From positions 84,085,314-84,149,313 of the forward strand of contig CM067367.1 of NCBI GenBank assembly GCA_034401795.1: 64,000 bases of DNA, given 5' to 3'. Source of the stretch: Chaetoderma sp. LZ-2023a. Taxonomy: Eukaryota > Mollusca > Caudofoveata > Chaetodermatida > Chaetodermatidae. Every line of letters starts with the position of its first letter. The stretch's first letter is position 1. The translations under genes and the position numbers were made by a program. Of this stretch, positions 20,483 through 31,837 are shown in pieces. The notes beneath the pieces were generated by a model, which saw nothing but the letters and a program-made list of their open reading frames with translations, was not told the DNA's origin and searched no databases.

Positions 20483-21654
20483 CCTTCTAAACACTTCATG
20501 TCTCAAGAAGCGCTGGGCAGATTTCAATTAAATTTGGCAAGAAGCATCATTAGGACATATTGATTGCAAGATTGTATAAACGTAACTGATTGGTAAGCGT
20601 CCAGTTTAATTTCATTTATCTAATTTTGGAAACGCCTTTAACCTGTTAACCTGATATACAGGTCAAGATGTTTTTTCTGAGTACATTCCAGTGGTAAAAT
20701 ATTAACTTACAAGCAGGGATTCTCATAAGGGTCCTTTTGAGGGTATATACCCAAAATGTAACTTGGGGCACCCAAATGTAATGACAGTGGGTCCCATTGG
20801 ACCCCTGAAAATCTTGTATATATTATTAGCTCACCTGGCCGATTTCAATATTTGGCAGGAAGCATCCTTAGGGCATACAGATCTAAGTTTGTTCAAAGGA
20901 AGTCGATCGGCCAATTTTGCCGGTGGACATCTTGGATTTTGGCCGATTTTTAGAAACCTCTAAAAATCTCCGAAACCGCTTGGTGGATCGATTCAAAACT
21001 CACGAAATATCATATAGGGCAAGAGCTGAAATAAGTTTGTTCGAAGTTTTCATGAAAACGACTTCTGCAGAACCGCTGAACGGATCAGGCTGAAATTTGG
21101 GGGATTTGATTATGGACTAAGAGCTATTAAAGTTGTTCATGGGCAGTTAATAGGTAAAAAACATGGCCACCATGGACCAATCAAATTTTAGCGTGCTTGG
21201 CTGCCATATTCAATTTTTTTATTTGATGGATTTTGAAGCCGAAATTGGTTGTCTTAACTCAGCTTACTTGTCAGTCAGCTGTCGTATAGCGACGACCCGA
21301 CCGTCTTCTGTATGTCCATCCATCCATCTGTCTGTTCGTCACCAACAATGGCTGCTCATTTTGTTATTTCTTGACGGATTGACACCAAACTTGGTCACAA
21401 TTTTAATGTCGGAATCTAATAGCTGTGTTGTGAAAATGAAACTGATAGGACGTCAAATGCTAGAGTTATCACCCCTTAAATATTTGCAGTCTCACTTTCA
21501 TAGGGTAAATGCAGGTTTGTTCCCACCGTCCACTGATTTATCACCATGTCAGATTTTATTGCCAAAGTAAATCAAACTCCAATTAACAGATTAACCTTTC
21601 CATCACTGCCTAAATATTTAAGATATGTGTTACGTGCTCTGACATCTATGCTCT

Positions 21655-21748
21655 TAAAAATATTTTGAAATGATTTGATTGAAAGTTGTTGCTGCCTAAG
21701 TTGCTGAAGGCAGCAATGACTTTTAGTCAAATTATTTTCTAAATCAAC
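21655..21748. repeat. Core hairpin, family C-like
   Basis: ATATTTTGAAATGATTTGAT pairs with TCAAATTATTTTCTAAA around AGTTGTTGCTGCCTAAG. Confidence 0.5.
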
Positions 21749-21781
21749 TCCAGCTCACCCCTCAATTGTATTTAAACCTCT

Positions 21782-21993
21782 AGTAACCGTCTGACTGCTG
21801 AGTTTTTGCGGACGACATGTTCCAAAGGTTATATCTCTGAACGTGATATTTTGAAAACAATTGGACTGAAAGTTGTTGGTGGCTAAGCCGCCAACAACTT
21901 TCAGGCAAATTGTTTTCAAAATATTCAACAAGTCAAGAGCTTTAGAAAATTGAAATTATTGGCTGCACTCGCTTGCAGCAGTGAGACAGTTAA
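21782..21993 (+). mobile_element. Family C foldback element
   Basis: AGTAACCGTCTGACTGCTGA at the left and GTGAGACAGTTAA at the right. Hairpin tip GTTGTTGGTGGCTAAGCC pairs with GCCAACAACTTTCAG. Confidence 0.75.
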
Positions 21994-22445
21994 GAAACCA
22001 GCTGTTGTTAGCACTGATATCATCTTTTTTCACTTAAACATTGTTCAAAATCACTAATGCAAAAAAACAGTCCAGAGATTGTTGTCAATATCTTGAAAAC
22101 TAAACCATTTGACTGAAAGTCATTGGAAGTGACACCGATGGATGTAAAACTTAAGTAAGATTAGTTGAAATGCCAATGTTCCAGGTGAGCGATACAGGCC
22201 CATTGGGCCTCTTGTTAAATATTCATTAGTTGTATAGGTTTTTGCAAAAAAATTACCCATAAAATCTAGCGTGGGACCTCCATAATTCATATCTCCGAGT
22301 CCATGGTGTCTTCTAATTTTATCATTTATGAGAAAAACTGCATGGTAACCCCAGATTTTCACTTTAACCCCTTGGTTTGAGCATGGGACCCCACATTTCA
22401 GGCTGTGGGGTCCCTGGGACCTCCAAAATTTAGATTCCATGAGAA

Positions 22446-22682
22446 ACACTGCTTGCAAGTCGAGAGAAAAGTATTTTTGAAAGTTTACAGCGGAATGATT
22501 GCCTCGGTTATTGAGTAGGTACATTCCAGTGGTAAATTCTTAAAGGTACTCATCTCGTGGGCCAAGTCTTGGCTTGCAAGTTGACATTCACTAAGAAATG
22601 ATATTGATCTTCCTGACCAATTTAAGGTTTCTATGGCATTTCTCAAAATAACTCCATCGACCATCTTGACCGCTAACAGATT
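22446..22682 (+). mobile_element. Family P element, degenerate
   Basis: TTGCAAGTCGAGAGAAAAGT, palindrome around CCTCGGTTATTGAGTAGG, then GACATTCACTAAGAAATG. Confidence 0.6.
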
Positions 22683-22775
22683 AATGCTTTAATGCCGAAG
22701 CCGGCGAAAACCCACCTCCACAGTGGTCTTGCAGAATGTCCATTCGCCGGCCAAGAGAATACTATTCTTCATCCA
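22683..22775 (+). mobile_element. Family P element, left end only
   Basis: GCTTTAATGCCGAAGCCGGC and GCCAAGAGAATACTATTC, then truncated. Confidence 0.5.
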
Positions 22776-23129
22776 GGGTCATTGTGAACCAAGTTTGTTT
22801 TAAAAAGAAACTGATTTTCCTGGCAGTCATCTGGTATGAACTAGTTTTCACAAAAAATTACTTCTGCAGAACCACTTGTTCACGCCAAATCGTGGAAAAT
22901 ATAATTAGGGATTAAGGACCATTCAAATTTGTTCAAGTAAGTTTGATATGTTCACGAACAAGTAGGTTTGCCCTATCAAAATTATTCTTGTTAGTTGATG
23001 GACCTTGACAGTGAAAAATTGGGCTATATAACGTAGGTTTTTGATGGGTGCTAAATACAAATTTAACATCAGATTGATCAAAGAAAAGAATTGACCATTT
23101 TTGTCAGTGGCCATTTTGAATTTTTTTTG

Positions 23130-23723
23130 CTCTTAGAAAGACCTTTAAACATCTCATGAGGGATGACATTTTGGAAATGAACAATGCATCACCATGACCT
23201 TTGACCTTTCATCCCCAAAATGAATATGGTTCTTCAGATACCTTCAGTAGAGCTTGAGTTATCATCCGGAAACGAAACCCAATTTGCTTAATTAGGGGTC
23301 ACTGTAACTTTAATCTTTGACCATTTGACACCAAATTTAATAGCATTCTTCGGACACACACAGATCAAGTTTGGTGACGATCCCGTCAATAGAAATTCCC
23401 ATGGCAGGCATGTGTATTGCGGTCAGTGCCATCTGTCCATTTGTTTGTCTGCATTATATCCCCCCGAGTGCAAGAACGTAGAATCACCAAATTTGGCGCA
23501 TACAATCATATTGTGACAGGCTAGAGAGGGTTTAAGTTTTAGGTCAAAAGGTCAAATATCTAGGTAATGAGGTTACTAAATCCATCCCAGTATATGCAGT
23601 TTTGGCCACATCTCTGGCATGCAAAAAGGTATAATCATCAAATTTAGCACATTCATCATATTGCGGTCAACCAGAAGTACTTTTAGTTACAAGTCAATGT
23701 ACCAAATATCTAGGCCACAAGGT

Positions 23724-23755
<32 letters not shown>

Positions 23756-24090
23756 GAAATTGAATTGCACATTTTTCACCATAACTTAGAAATGTAAATT
23801 GATAGAAACACCAAATTTGGCACATCCATTCATATTCGGCTGGGCTGGAAGTAGTTTAAGTTTTAGGTCAATCTAGGTCACAGGGTCACTAACTGTATAC
23901 CGGAATATGCATCTCGGTCATAATTGTGGCATTCAAGAGGCTAAAATTACCAAAAATAGTTTTATTATGGTGGGCTAAAAGTAGTTTTGGCCAGTGCGTG
24001 TGTGTAGGTCAGTTGCATCATGATGTTCATTGGCATGATTAGCAAAACTGGCCGTAAAGGCCCGAGTCACCACCTCCTCTGAGTGGAGTT
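23130..24090. repeat. Degenerate multi-unit interspersed repeat with a GT microsatellite
   Basis: Phrases such as ACCAAATTTGGCACATNCAT and TAGGTCAAATATCTAGG recur about every 150-330 bp. A (GT)n tract lies at 23724-23750. No gene. Confidence 0.5.
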
Positions 24091-24097
24091 TAGTCAA

Positions 24098-24492
24098 TGG
24101 ATGAATCCAGTTTTAGTTACGCCTTTCCCATCTCTAGCTAAGCTCCGTCAACGTCATGTGCGTGTTGGGATCTATCGAACCTTGAACTCACTGAATATCA
24201 ATTTCCAGAAAACTACAGGTAAGCTGTTGAATATTTTGAAACTGATTTGACTGGGTGCTGTTGCTGCATAGACAGCAAAAGTGCCTAGTTAAATTAGTTT
24301 CAAAATATTCAACAGAATGGTTATTACGTAGTAATGACATACAATTTGTACACATGACAGACTATTATAGAGTTCCTGACGGACTAAGATATGCCAGCAA
24401 TTCATGGCATATTTTAATTGTGACATCAGCCTACCTGTGATGTATTTGATTATGACATCATATACTTGACTATCAGATTGGATTGCGCTATT
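24098..24492 (-). mobile_element. Family A element, reverse orientation
   Basis: AATGGATGAATCCAGTTTTA terminus at the left, hairpin about 24225-24315, then TGACATCAGCCTACCTGTGA and TATGACATCATATACTTG at the right. Confidence 0.8.
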
Positions 24493-24539
24493 GTGTAATG
24501 GTTTGAATTGGTTAGAAAATGAAAATTTGTACATGTACT

Positions 24540-24640
24540 TAGACAATGTCAATCTGCAGACCTGGAGACTTTATTTTTTATACATTTACCACTGAAATTA
24601 TTGTCTCATTTATCAAGCCAGCCATTCCAGAGACTTGGAC
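24540..24640 (+). mobile_element. Family P fragment
   Basis: AATGTCAATCTGCAGACCTG and ATTTACCACTGAAATTATTG; only a short second arm. The following ~430 bp to 25069 show no feature. Confidence 0.45.
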
Positions 24641-25069
24641 TCCAATGTCAAAATTTTTAACTTGATCTTTGAACTCAGAGATCAGCTGTAATGTTATGTG
24701 ACATAAGATTAGCCGGACTTCATTTAAATAGCTTAAACAATTTTGTCTCGAAAGAAGATCAAAGCCTGTTATGAGTTCTCTGACACTGCGCTATAAAATA
24801 TATTCTGACAGGATGGGTTCCAGTCATGTCATAATCATAGTCAGACAACAGAAACTAATGAAAGTACAAATTGTATCATCCCAAGAGGAAGGAGTTGGGG
24901 GTGACACAACGCATAAGCATACACTAAAAGTGGACGAGTACATGATAGAAATATGCTAATAATTTCATTGAAAAATTATCAGGCTGTCATTAAATCATTT
25001 AACTTTTTAATGTTAACTTGCGTGATTTGTGAAGCTTATTGCTATTTACTGTTCTAGTGCAAAACATCG

Positions 25070-25238
25070 ACATGAAAATTGAAATGTTTGCTCAGTGAAT
25101 GTCCATTTGTGGGTCAAGAAAAATCTATATCAAGATAATAAAGCAGGCCAGGTTTCAAAAATAGTTTTCTTTTGGCTTGCAAATGGACATTTCCCAAGAC
25201 AGTGTCCAGTTCGGACTGTCTCGATAACCAAATGGTTA
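25070..25238 (+). mobile_element. Family P element, central part deleted
   Basis: GAATGTCCATTTGTGGGTCA and GCTTGCAAATGGACATTTCC are both present, but most of the inner arms are missing. Confidence 0.55.
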
Positions 25239-25259
25239 AAATAAGAAGAGGATAAGCAT

Positions 25260-25650
25260 AAATTGTACATCACACCCGCCAAAATCACTATCGTCATGAC
25301 CACCACCACAATCATCACACCCACCATCATTATGACCACCACAATCACCATGGCAATCATCACCATCACACACGCACCACCAGCACTATCATCATGACAA
25401 CCACATCATCACATCCAGCACAATCACCAGGACTATCATCACAACCACCACAAGCACGACCATCAAGACCACCATCACAAACGCCGTCATCATGACCCAC
25501 CCCCGTATCCTCACACTGACCACAATCACCATCACGACCACCAACACAATCATCATGCCCACCACCATCACACCTACCACAATCATCATCACGACCACTA
25601 CCACCATCATCACAATCATCAGGACCACCACCACAACAACCATCATTTTC
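25260..25650. repeat. Cryptic simple sequence, CAC/ATC-rich (CAN-type) tract
   Basis: Nearly continuous CAC, ATC, ACC triplets with interruptions. The open frames it produces on the minus strand (Val/Met- or Asp/Gly-rich) are compositional artefacts. Confidence 0.8.
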
Positions 25651-25957
25651 AACATGTAGTCGACCAATGTTATTCCTCCAGACATGCCAGAGATGCATAT
25701 GTTCATACCTGCAAATGCTCTTGGGTTTTTCTATAACAACCAACACCACCACTCACCAAGTCCCCTCATATTATTTGCATTTGATACTTTTACCTTTTAC
25801 ATCTGCTGTCGATTTGTACACATGAGGCGCGAACGATGACTACTGGTTATCACTTATTGACCCACAAGTATTGTATCCCCCTAAGTACTTACTAAACTGC
25901 GATGTAATATCAGTCTAATATGAATACCGTATAGCTATATGGCACCAACCCACAAAC

Positions 25958-26153
25958 TTAATCCTTTCACTGACAAATCCTGGAAAAAGTACATTCTTTG
26001 CGATTATAAAACTTAGTCTGTTCAATATTTCGAAATTAATTTGGCTTCTAAGTTAGCAACAGCTTGCGGTCAAATTAATTAAGATATTCAACAGATTTCC
26101 TGTACGGTTGCCTTGAAAATGAGACATGGGGAATTTGTCAGTGACAGGGTTAA
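25958..26153 (+). mobile_element. Family D element
   Basis: TTAATCCTTTCACTGACAAA and AATTTGTCAGTGACAGGGTTAA-like ends. Hairpin arms are short around CTTCTAAGTTAGC. Confidence 0.7.
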
Positions 26154-26333
26154 ACTTATGTGTATCTATTATATATATGGTAGTATTCCCATTTCAAAAC
26201 AATGACACCTCTGAATGCTCTGACCAAATTCACATTAGAGCTGGGATATATTGTCATCGGAGTTAGGATATAACGATAACAATATTATCAGTTTTCCTGA
26301 TATTATCGGGAAACCACCCAGCTCTAATTCACA

Positions 26334-26491
26334 TTAACCCTTTAATGGTCAAGCTGGATCAAACCAACCTCGGCAGTGGGCTTGATAAATGTGTATTTGC
26401 AGGCAGACTATTTGTTCAAAATTTACTACCCAGTGGTAATATTTAAAAAAAGTCTTCTTAGCCTAACAAATCTTGACCGGTAAAGTGTTAA
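26334..26491 (+). mobile_element. Family P element, eroded
   Basis: TTAACCCTTTAATGGTCAAG at the left and GACCGGTAAAGTGTTAA at the right; the inner palindrome is mostly lost. Confidence 0.6.
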
Positions 26492-26867
26492 GATTATAGA
26501 GGACAGTTCTGAGAAATTACAATGGTTGATTAGCCCATAAAACAGGATTCAAAGGTAGTACCTTTTAAAGCGTAACCGAGTTTATATTAACAAGCTTTCG
26601 CCTTAATCAACCGGATGGACCACATTTATGTGCTAAATCGCGTCAAAATAGTTACTCTTAAACGGTACGTAACATTTGAATTCTGTTTTTATTATTTATA
26701 CAGACTAACATGGCTACCGAACTTTACTTTGACTAACCCATGCAAATTCCTGCACTTTGCACTTGAATCGACATGAAATGTCTTTCTGATGGCAACAATA
26801 CAATAACAATGGGTCAAGGTTTTTGTTTGATATGATGCTATATGACTAGACTTGAGGCATCCACTTT

Positions 26868-27016
26868 ATCAATCAATCATATGATGTCATTAAATCAATG
26901 TCACATGTAGGCTGACGTCATAATCAATAACGTCATGAATGACACGATTTAGTCTGTCTTTAAAAGCTTAATAGTCAGTCAAGTTGTACGAATTGTATGT
27001 CTACTATCTAATAAAT
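26868..27016 (+). mobile_element. Family A element, left portion
   Basis: Exact TGACGTCA at 26913-26920 plus ACGTCATGAATGACACG and CAAGTTGTACGAATTGTATG; hairpin and right side absent. No feature seen from 27017 to 27340. Confidence 0.7.
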
Positions 27017-27344
27017 GATCAGTCACATAATATAAAGTTCAAAATTCCATAGTTAATGTGTTATGTCGTGGACATGTTGACTATCTCGAAACTTAGATGA
27101 ATTTTACTTGAAAGTGTTTCTACTTAATTGTATAACAGATGAGTTTGATGTTTATCTGTAAGTTTGTTTTGAAGTTGAGACATTGAGATCTTAGGGATGA
27201 ATAATACAGTACATCTGTTTGTCAAACTCTCAAACTAATCAAGGCATTTCAGATAAATTTTAGGAGTTATTGACTGAAAACCAGCTGATAAAATTTAAAG
27301 TTTCGTGGATGCACAAACTCATCATGGGACAATGACGTAATCAT

Positions 27345-27560
27345 TTAAGGGTCGATACCTTTCAAGAAAATTTGAATTTTTACTTAATGAATGTCCATTT
27401 GCCAATGTTTGAGGCCAAGAGAATACAACTTTTTAAAATACACTGGAATGCATGCCTCAGTTATCAAGCCGATCATATTCCATTGGTAAAATTTCAAACA
27501 CAGTTTTCTTTTGGCATGCAAACCGACAAATGCAAGACCATTGCAAGGGTCATAAAAGTG
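27345..27560 (+). mobile_element. Family P element, degenerate
   Basis: TTTACTTAATGAATGTCCAT, arms around CTCAGTTATCAAGCC, and GGCATGCAAACCGACAAATG. Confidence 0.6.
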
Positions 27561-27584
27561 TTCAGGTAATTAAGAACTGTATTA

Positions 27585-27966
27585 ATAGATGAATCCAGTG
27601 TATCGATCCATCATATGACATCATAATCAACTACGTCACACATTGGCTGACGTACATCATAATCAATTACATCATGAATGACATAATTAAGTACATCATA
27701 AACACTTAATAGTCTGCCAAGTTGCACGAATTGTATGTCTTTGCTATTTAATAAACATTCTGTTGAATATTTTGAAACTAATTTGACTGGGCGCTGTTGC
27801 TGCCACAACAGCACCCAGTCAAATTAGTTTCTAACTATTCAACAGCTTACCTGTATAGTTTCGAGGAAGTTGAGATTCAGGGAGTGCACGGATCGATCCC
27901 AACACGGACAAAGCGTGGGTGGAGTTTAGCTAGAGATAACTACAATTGGATTCATCCATTGCCATT
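27585..27966 (+). mobile_element. Family A element, nearly full length
   Basis: TAATAGATGAATCCAG to TTGGATTCATCCATTG ends; hairpin 27759-27844 with loop GCCACAAC; GATCGATCCCAACACGG follows. Confidence 0.8.
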
Positions 27967-28297
27967 CATTGTACCACAAAATCAACTTCTAGTGATAACC
28001 AACAACAGCAGTACGTTTTTGTGAAATAAACTGCTTTATTACGCTTGATTAAATGATGACGGTAATAATATGTGATAATACAAGTTGTTAGTGAAACAAT
28101 GGATAGAGCAGACAGTTAAAATATTCTATAATACTACACATGTACATTTCTCAGATATATTAAAAATAGTAACATATTCATTGAGTGTCCAGCGACCTAG
28201 TACCCTGAAAACTGGCAGTCCCTAGCTGAAATCTTTGGGACCCAATGTGAAATCTGGTGTTCCCAATCAGTATTTTTCATTTCTGCTATAATTAGAG

Positions 28298-28932
28298 CGT
28301 ACCATGGACTCACACATGACTTATGGGGTCCTATGCTAGACTTGAGGGTACTACGGACTCACACATGACTTATGGGGTCCTATGCTAGACTTGAGGGTAC
28401 CACGGACTCACACATGACTTATGGGGTCCTATGCTAGACTTGAGGGTACTACGGACTCACACATGACTTATGGGGTCCTATGCTAGACTTGAGGGTACCA
28501 CGGACTCACACATGACTTATGGGGTCCTATGCTAGACTTGAGGGTACTACGGACTCACACATGACTTATGGGGTCCTATGCTAGACTTGAGGGTACCACG
28601 GACTCACACATGACTTATGGGGTCCTATGCTAGACTTGAGGGTACCACGGACTCACACATGACTTATGGGGTCCTATGCTAGACTTGAGGGTACCACGGA
28701 CTTACACATGACTTATGGGGTCCTATGCTAGACTTGAGGGTACCACGGACTCACACATGACTTATGGGGTCCCATGCTAGACTTGAGGGTACCACAGACT
28801 CACACATGACTTATGGGGTCCCATGCTAGACTTGAGGGTACCACGGACTCACACATGACTTATGGGATCCCATGCTAGACTTGAGGGTACCACGGACTCA
28901 CACATGACTTATGGGGTCCCATGCTAGACTTT
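28298..28932. repeat. 49-bp minisatellite, about 13 copies
   Basis: The unit begins CGGACTCACACATGACTTAT and ends GACTTGAGGGTAC(C/T)A; the period is exactly 49 bp. In the first six units the C/T position alternates T, C, T, C, T, C; later units are all C. 49 is not a multiple of three, so it is not protein-coding. Confidence 0.95.
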
Positions 28933-29159
28933 GTAGGTATTTTTGTGCAAAAATCTATTAAAAAAAAAAAAAAAAAGGATATAGCATGGGACACACCAGC
29001 ACTAATTTTGGGGGTCCTAAGCTCTATTTTGGGGGTATAGATTATTACTTCTCTCGTTTTCTTTTTGAGGTACATTGTCTAAGAGCTGGCCACTAATTTA
29101 ACATCATGATATTTACTGTCTATGGGGAGCCATGGCTTTCAGTCAGATTATAAGGGTTA

Positions 29160-29395
29160 ATTGGTAAAGATAATCCTAAATTTAGTCAACACATTACCAA
29201 ACCAAAAACAGCAACATGTTACTAAGAAATGTTCTTTTGTTTATTATGTCTTCCGATCCAATTATGTTCAGTTTTCAACAGTACGTTTTATTTTGTTTCG
29301 GAAACATGTTAAGTTACTAATCTTTCTGAGATGTACTGTAATTGTGTATTACCAAATTGCTGACAATAAAAGTACAAAATAATAGAGAAACATGT
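29160..29395 (+). mobile_element. Family B element, core deleted
   Basis: CAACATGTTACTAAGAAATG, a short stretch of the hairpin arm (CTTCCGATCCAATTATG), and TTTCTGAGATGTACTGTA. Confidence 0.55.
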
Positions 29396-29559
29396 ATGAC
29401 AGTCAAGACAAGTTAAATCCACGTAGAGTGCTCCAAGCAAATTGCTACAGCTAGCTTGAAAAGTGAATCTGAATTCCATTTTTTTGTTAAGACTTGCAAC
29501 TAGTGTACCATCCGTAAGTCTGTCGGTCTGTCAGATTTTGACCATTTCTGCCCACGAGG

Positions 29560-29848
29560 CTAAAAATGCGTCAGGGAAGGAAATAAAATCAATCGTTACC
29601 ATACCATGATTTCATTCTGCAAATATTTATATAATTTTTTGTTGCTGTGAAGTGAACTAGGGACTCGTATTTCCAATTCAATTTCACAAACTAAAGAAAT
29701 TATAATTTATACGTAGTGAAATCATCATATGCTAAGATTTATTTTGCTTCATTACACCTAGGCACACAATCTAAGCCTATAAACGTATACAATTTTAAGA
29801 AGTTTATTCTCAAGCCTATTTTAGTGTGAATATGCCCCTTTAAAGGCA
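29560..29848 (+). mobile_element. Family F foldback element
   Basis: CATGATTTCATTCTGCAAAT pairs with GTGAAATCATCATATGC; right end GTGTGAATATGCCCCTTTAA. Directly followed by a family A element. Confidence 0.6.
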
Positions 29849-29857
29849 TAGGTGAAG

Positions 29858-30255
29858 TAATGGACCGTTCCAGTTTATCTATCCATCATATGACGTCATA
29901 ATCAACTATGTGACGCGTAGGATTACATCCCAATCAGTTACAGCATGAATGACATGACTTAATCTGTCTTAAACGCTTAATAGTCTGACACGTACGAATT
30001 GTATGTCTTTACTATTTAATAAATATTCTGTCGAATATTTTGAAACTAATTTGACCGGGCACTGTTGTTGCCATAAGCAGCAACAGCACCCAGTCAAATT
30101 AGTTTCAAGATAATCAACAGCTTACCTGTATAGTTTTCTGGAAATTGATAGTCATGAAGTTCGTGGATCGATCGATCGATCCCAACACGAGCGAGGTGAG
30201 GGTGGAGCTTAGCTAGAGATGGGCGGGGCATGGCTAAAAATGGAACGGTCCATTA
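29858..30255 (+). mobile_element. Family A element with perfect 15-bp inverted ends
   Basis: TAATGGACCGTTCCA at 29858-29872 is the exact reverse complement of 30241-30255. Exact TGACGTCA at 29891-29898; hairpin about 30027-30120; GATCGATCGATCGATCCCAA follows. The flanking TA on both sides is compatible with a TA target duplication. Confidence 0.88.
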
Positions 30256-30375
30256 TGCTACAGTACACCTCATAAATAAGTTATCATGTTTCCAGAGCAG
30301 AAGCTGAGACATGTTTAGTTAGTACAATTTTGTTTGAACACAATGTAAGAAATTCTGTTGACTATTTTGAAGTCT
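30256..30375 (+). mobile_element. Family B element, left part
   Basis: CTACAGTACACCTCATAAAT end and GAGACATGTTTAGTTAGTAC; breaks off inside the hairpin at about 30372. Confidence 0.6.
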
Positions 30376-30594
30376 AGACTTGCGTGATATTGTCCTAGGA
30401 GGTATCACGATATATCGTGGTGAGAATATCGTATAGCCTATTTTATGGTATATGAATTCACGGGGTCAATGGGTCCTGGGTTGAGTTGGACTGCACGGTT
30501 TGACTTATTTAGACATGTTCGCTTCGCTATGAGTTTTCATATCAGTTTTAACAGAATATGACTTCTAATTGGTAAATTTCAACAAAAACTTTAA

Positions 30595-30937
30595 ATCCAG
30601 TCACCAAATGCTTGAAAATAAAATTGTTAAGTTTGTATACATTAGAGGTTTAAGTATCTAATTGTAGGGAAACGAAATAAATCTTAACATATGGTGATTT
30701 CATTTCGTATAAATTAATGTAATTTTTTTAGTTGCCAAGCTGAATTAGGGGCTCATGTCTCTAATTCAATTTCACAGCTTTAAAAATTATATTAATTAAT
30801 GTGCAATGAAATCACCATATGTTAAGATTTATTTCGTTTCCTTACATCTAGATACATAATTTAAGCCTCTAAATGTACACAAATTTAACAATTTCATTTC
30901 CAAGCAATTTGGTGTGAATATGCAGCTTTAAATAGTA
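30595..30937 (+). mobile_element. Family F foldback element
   Basis: ATGCTTGAAAATAAAATTGT ... ACAATTTCATTTCCAAGCAA and ATATGGTGATTTCATTTCGT ... GTGCAATGAAATCACCATAT form long inverted arms. Confidence 0.75.
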
Positions 30938-30959
30938 AAGAAACAGAATTCGAACAATG

Positions 30960-31355
30960 CATAGTCCCTCTTCAAATATGCACTCGCGACGTACTTATCT
31001 ACGTCATTATGACGTAATTCATTATGATGTCATTCTATACATCACGTAGTTGATTATGACATCATATGATGGATGGATAAAGTGGAAAGGTTCATTGAAA
31101 CCTTGAAACATGAATTCCCAGAATCTATATTTCAAGGTAACTATGACAGCAATGGCTCTCAGTCAAATCAGTTTCAAAATATTCACCAGAATGTTTATTA
31201 AATTGTAAATTAATCAAAGGCATATAATTCAGAAGTTTTCATGATGAACCATTAGCACTTTCATTTAGGAACATTTTGATAGTGATGTCAGCTAACAAGT
31301 GGCATAATTCATTACGACACCAAATACTGCTACATGTGTGAAACCCCTCCATTCA
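30960..31355 (-). mobile_element. Family A fragments, two reverse-orientation pieces
   Basis: 30965-31100 has ACGTCATTATGACGTAATTC and TATGACATCATATGATGG. 31130-31355 has the second hairpin arm (GTCAAATCAGTTTCAAAATA), GTGATGTCAGCT and the CCCCTCCATTCATG end. Confidence 0.55.
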
Positions 31356-31360
31356 TGCCA

Positions 31361-31596
31361 TTAACCCGTTAACCTTCAAATTTGATTTTAAAATTTCAAT
31401 TTTTTCATAGAAAATGTCCATTTGATGACAAAGAGGACTATTTTTGGAAATTTACTACTGGAATGACTGGCTCGCTTATCGAGCCAGTTATTCCAGTGGT
31501 AAATTTTCAAAAATAGTCTTCTCTTGGTCTGAAAAGGACATTTCTCAAGACCACTGACGAAGCCATTTTTAGCTGATATGAGTGTTAAAGGGTTAA
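31361..31596 (+). mobile_element. Family P element, well preserved
   Basis: TTAACCCGTTAACC to GTGTTAAAGGGTTAA. Palindrome 31425-31535 around GGCTCGCTTATCGAGCC. Confidence 0.85.
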
Positions 31597-31837
31597 CCGT
31601 GATGGTACAAAGCCCAATATCTATCAATGGCATCCATGGAAACACTCGCAGAACATGTTCTCAAAACTATACAATGTTATAAGCAACGTAAAAAAACACT
31701 TGCTCACATAAAAAGCAGATTAATTACAAACGAATGAAGTGCAAAGTTCAAAAGCGAATGAATAAACTTCAAAATAACATTACATTTGCGCATTATTAAT
31801 CTTAATTAGACGCTTTGTTAATAATTCAAAACAACAA

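Larger units (their letters stand above)
20829..22214 (-). mobile_element. Widespread interspersed repeat (GGCCC...CTCACCTG type), composite
   Basis: Left edge TTAGCTCACCTGGCCGATTT and right edge CCAGGTGAGCGATACAGGCC then GGGCCTCTTGTT; it is the reverse complement of the type seen at 42806-43430. It includes GACGGATTGACACCAAACTT-type phrases, and a family C element lies inside at 21782-21993. The 135-codon frame at 21163 is part of this repeat, not a gene. Confidence 0.65.

Noticed and set aside
22120..22524. 134-codon minus-strand frame as a gene
   Set aside because: It runs across the edge of the GGCCC...CTCACCTG repeat and a family P element and has no domain.
25366..25752. 128- and 104-codon minus-strand frames, Asp/Gly- or Val/Met-rich
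   Set aside because: They are translations of a CAN-type simple-sequence tract.
28298..28932. CRISPR-like array
   Set aside because: The 49-bp units are directly contiguous with no unique spacers, and the setting is animal DNA.
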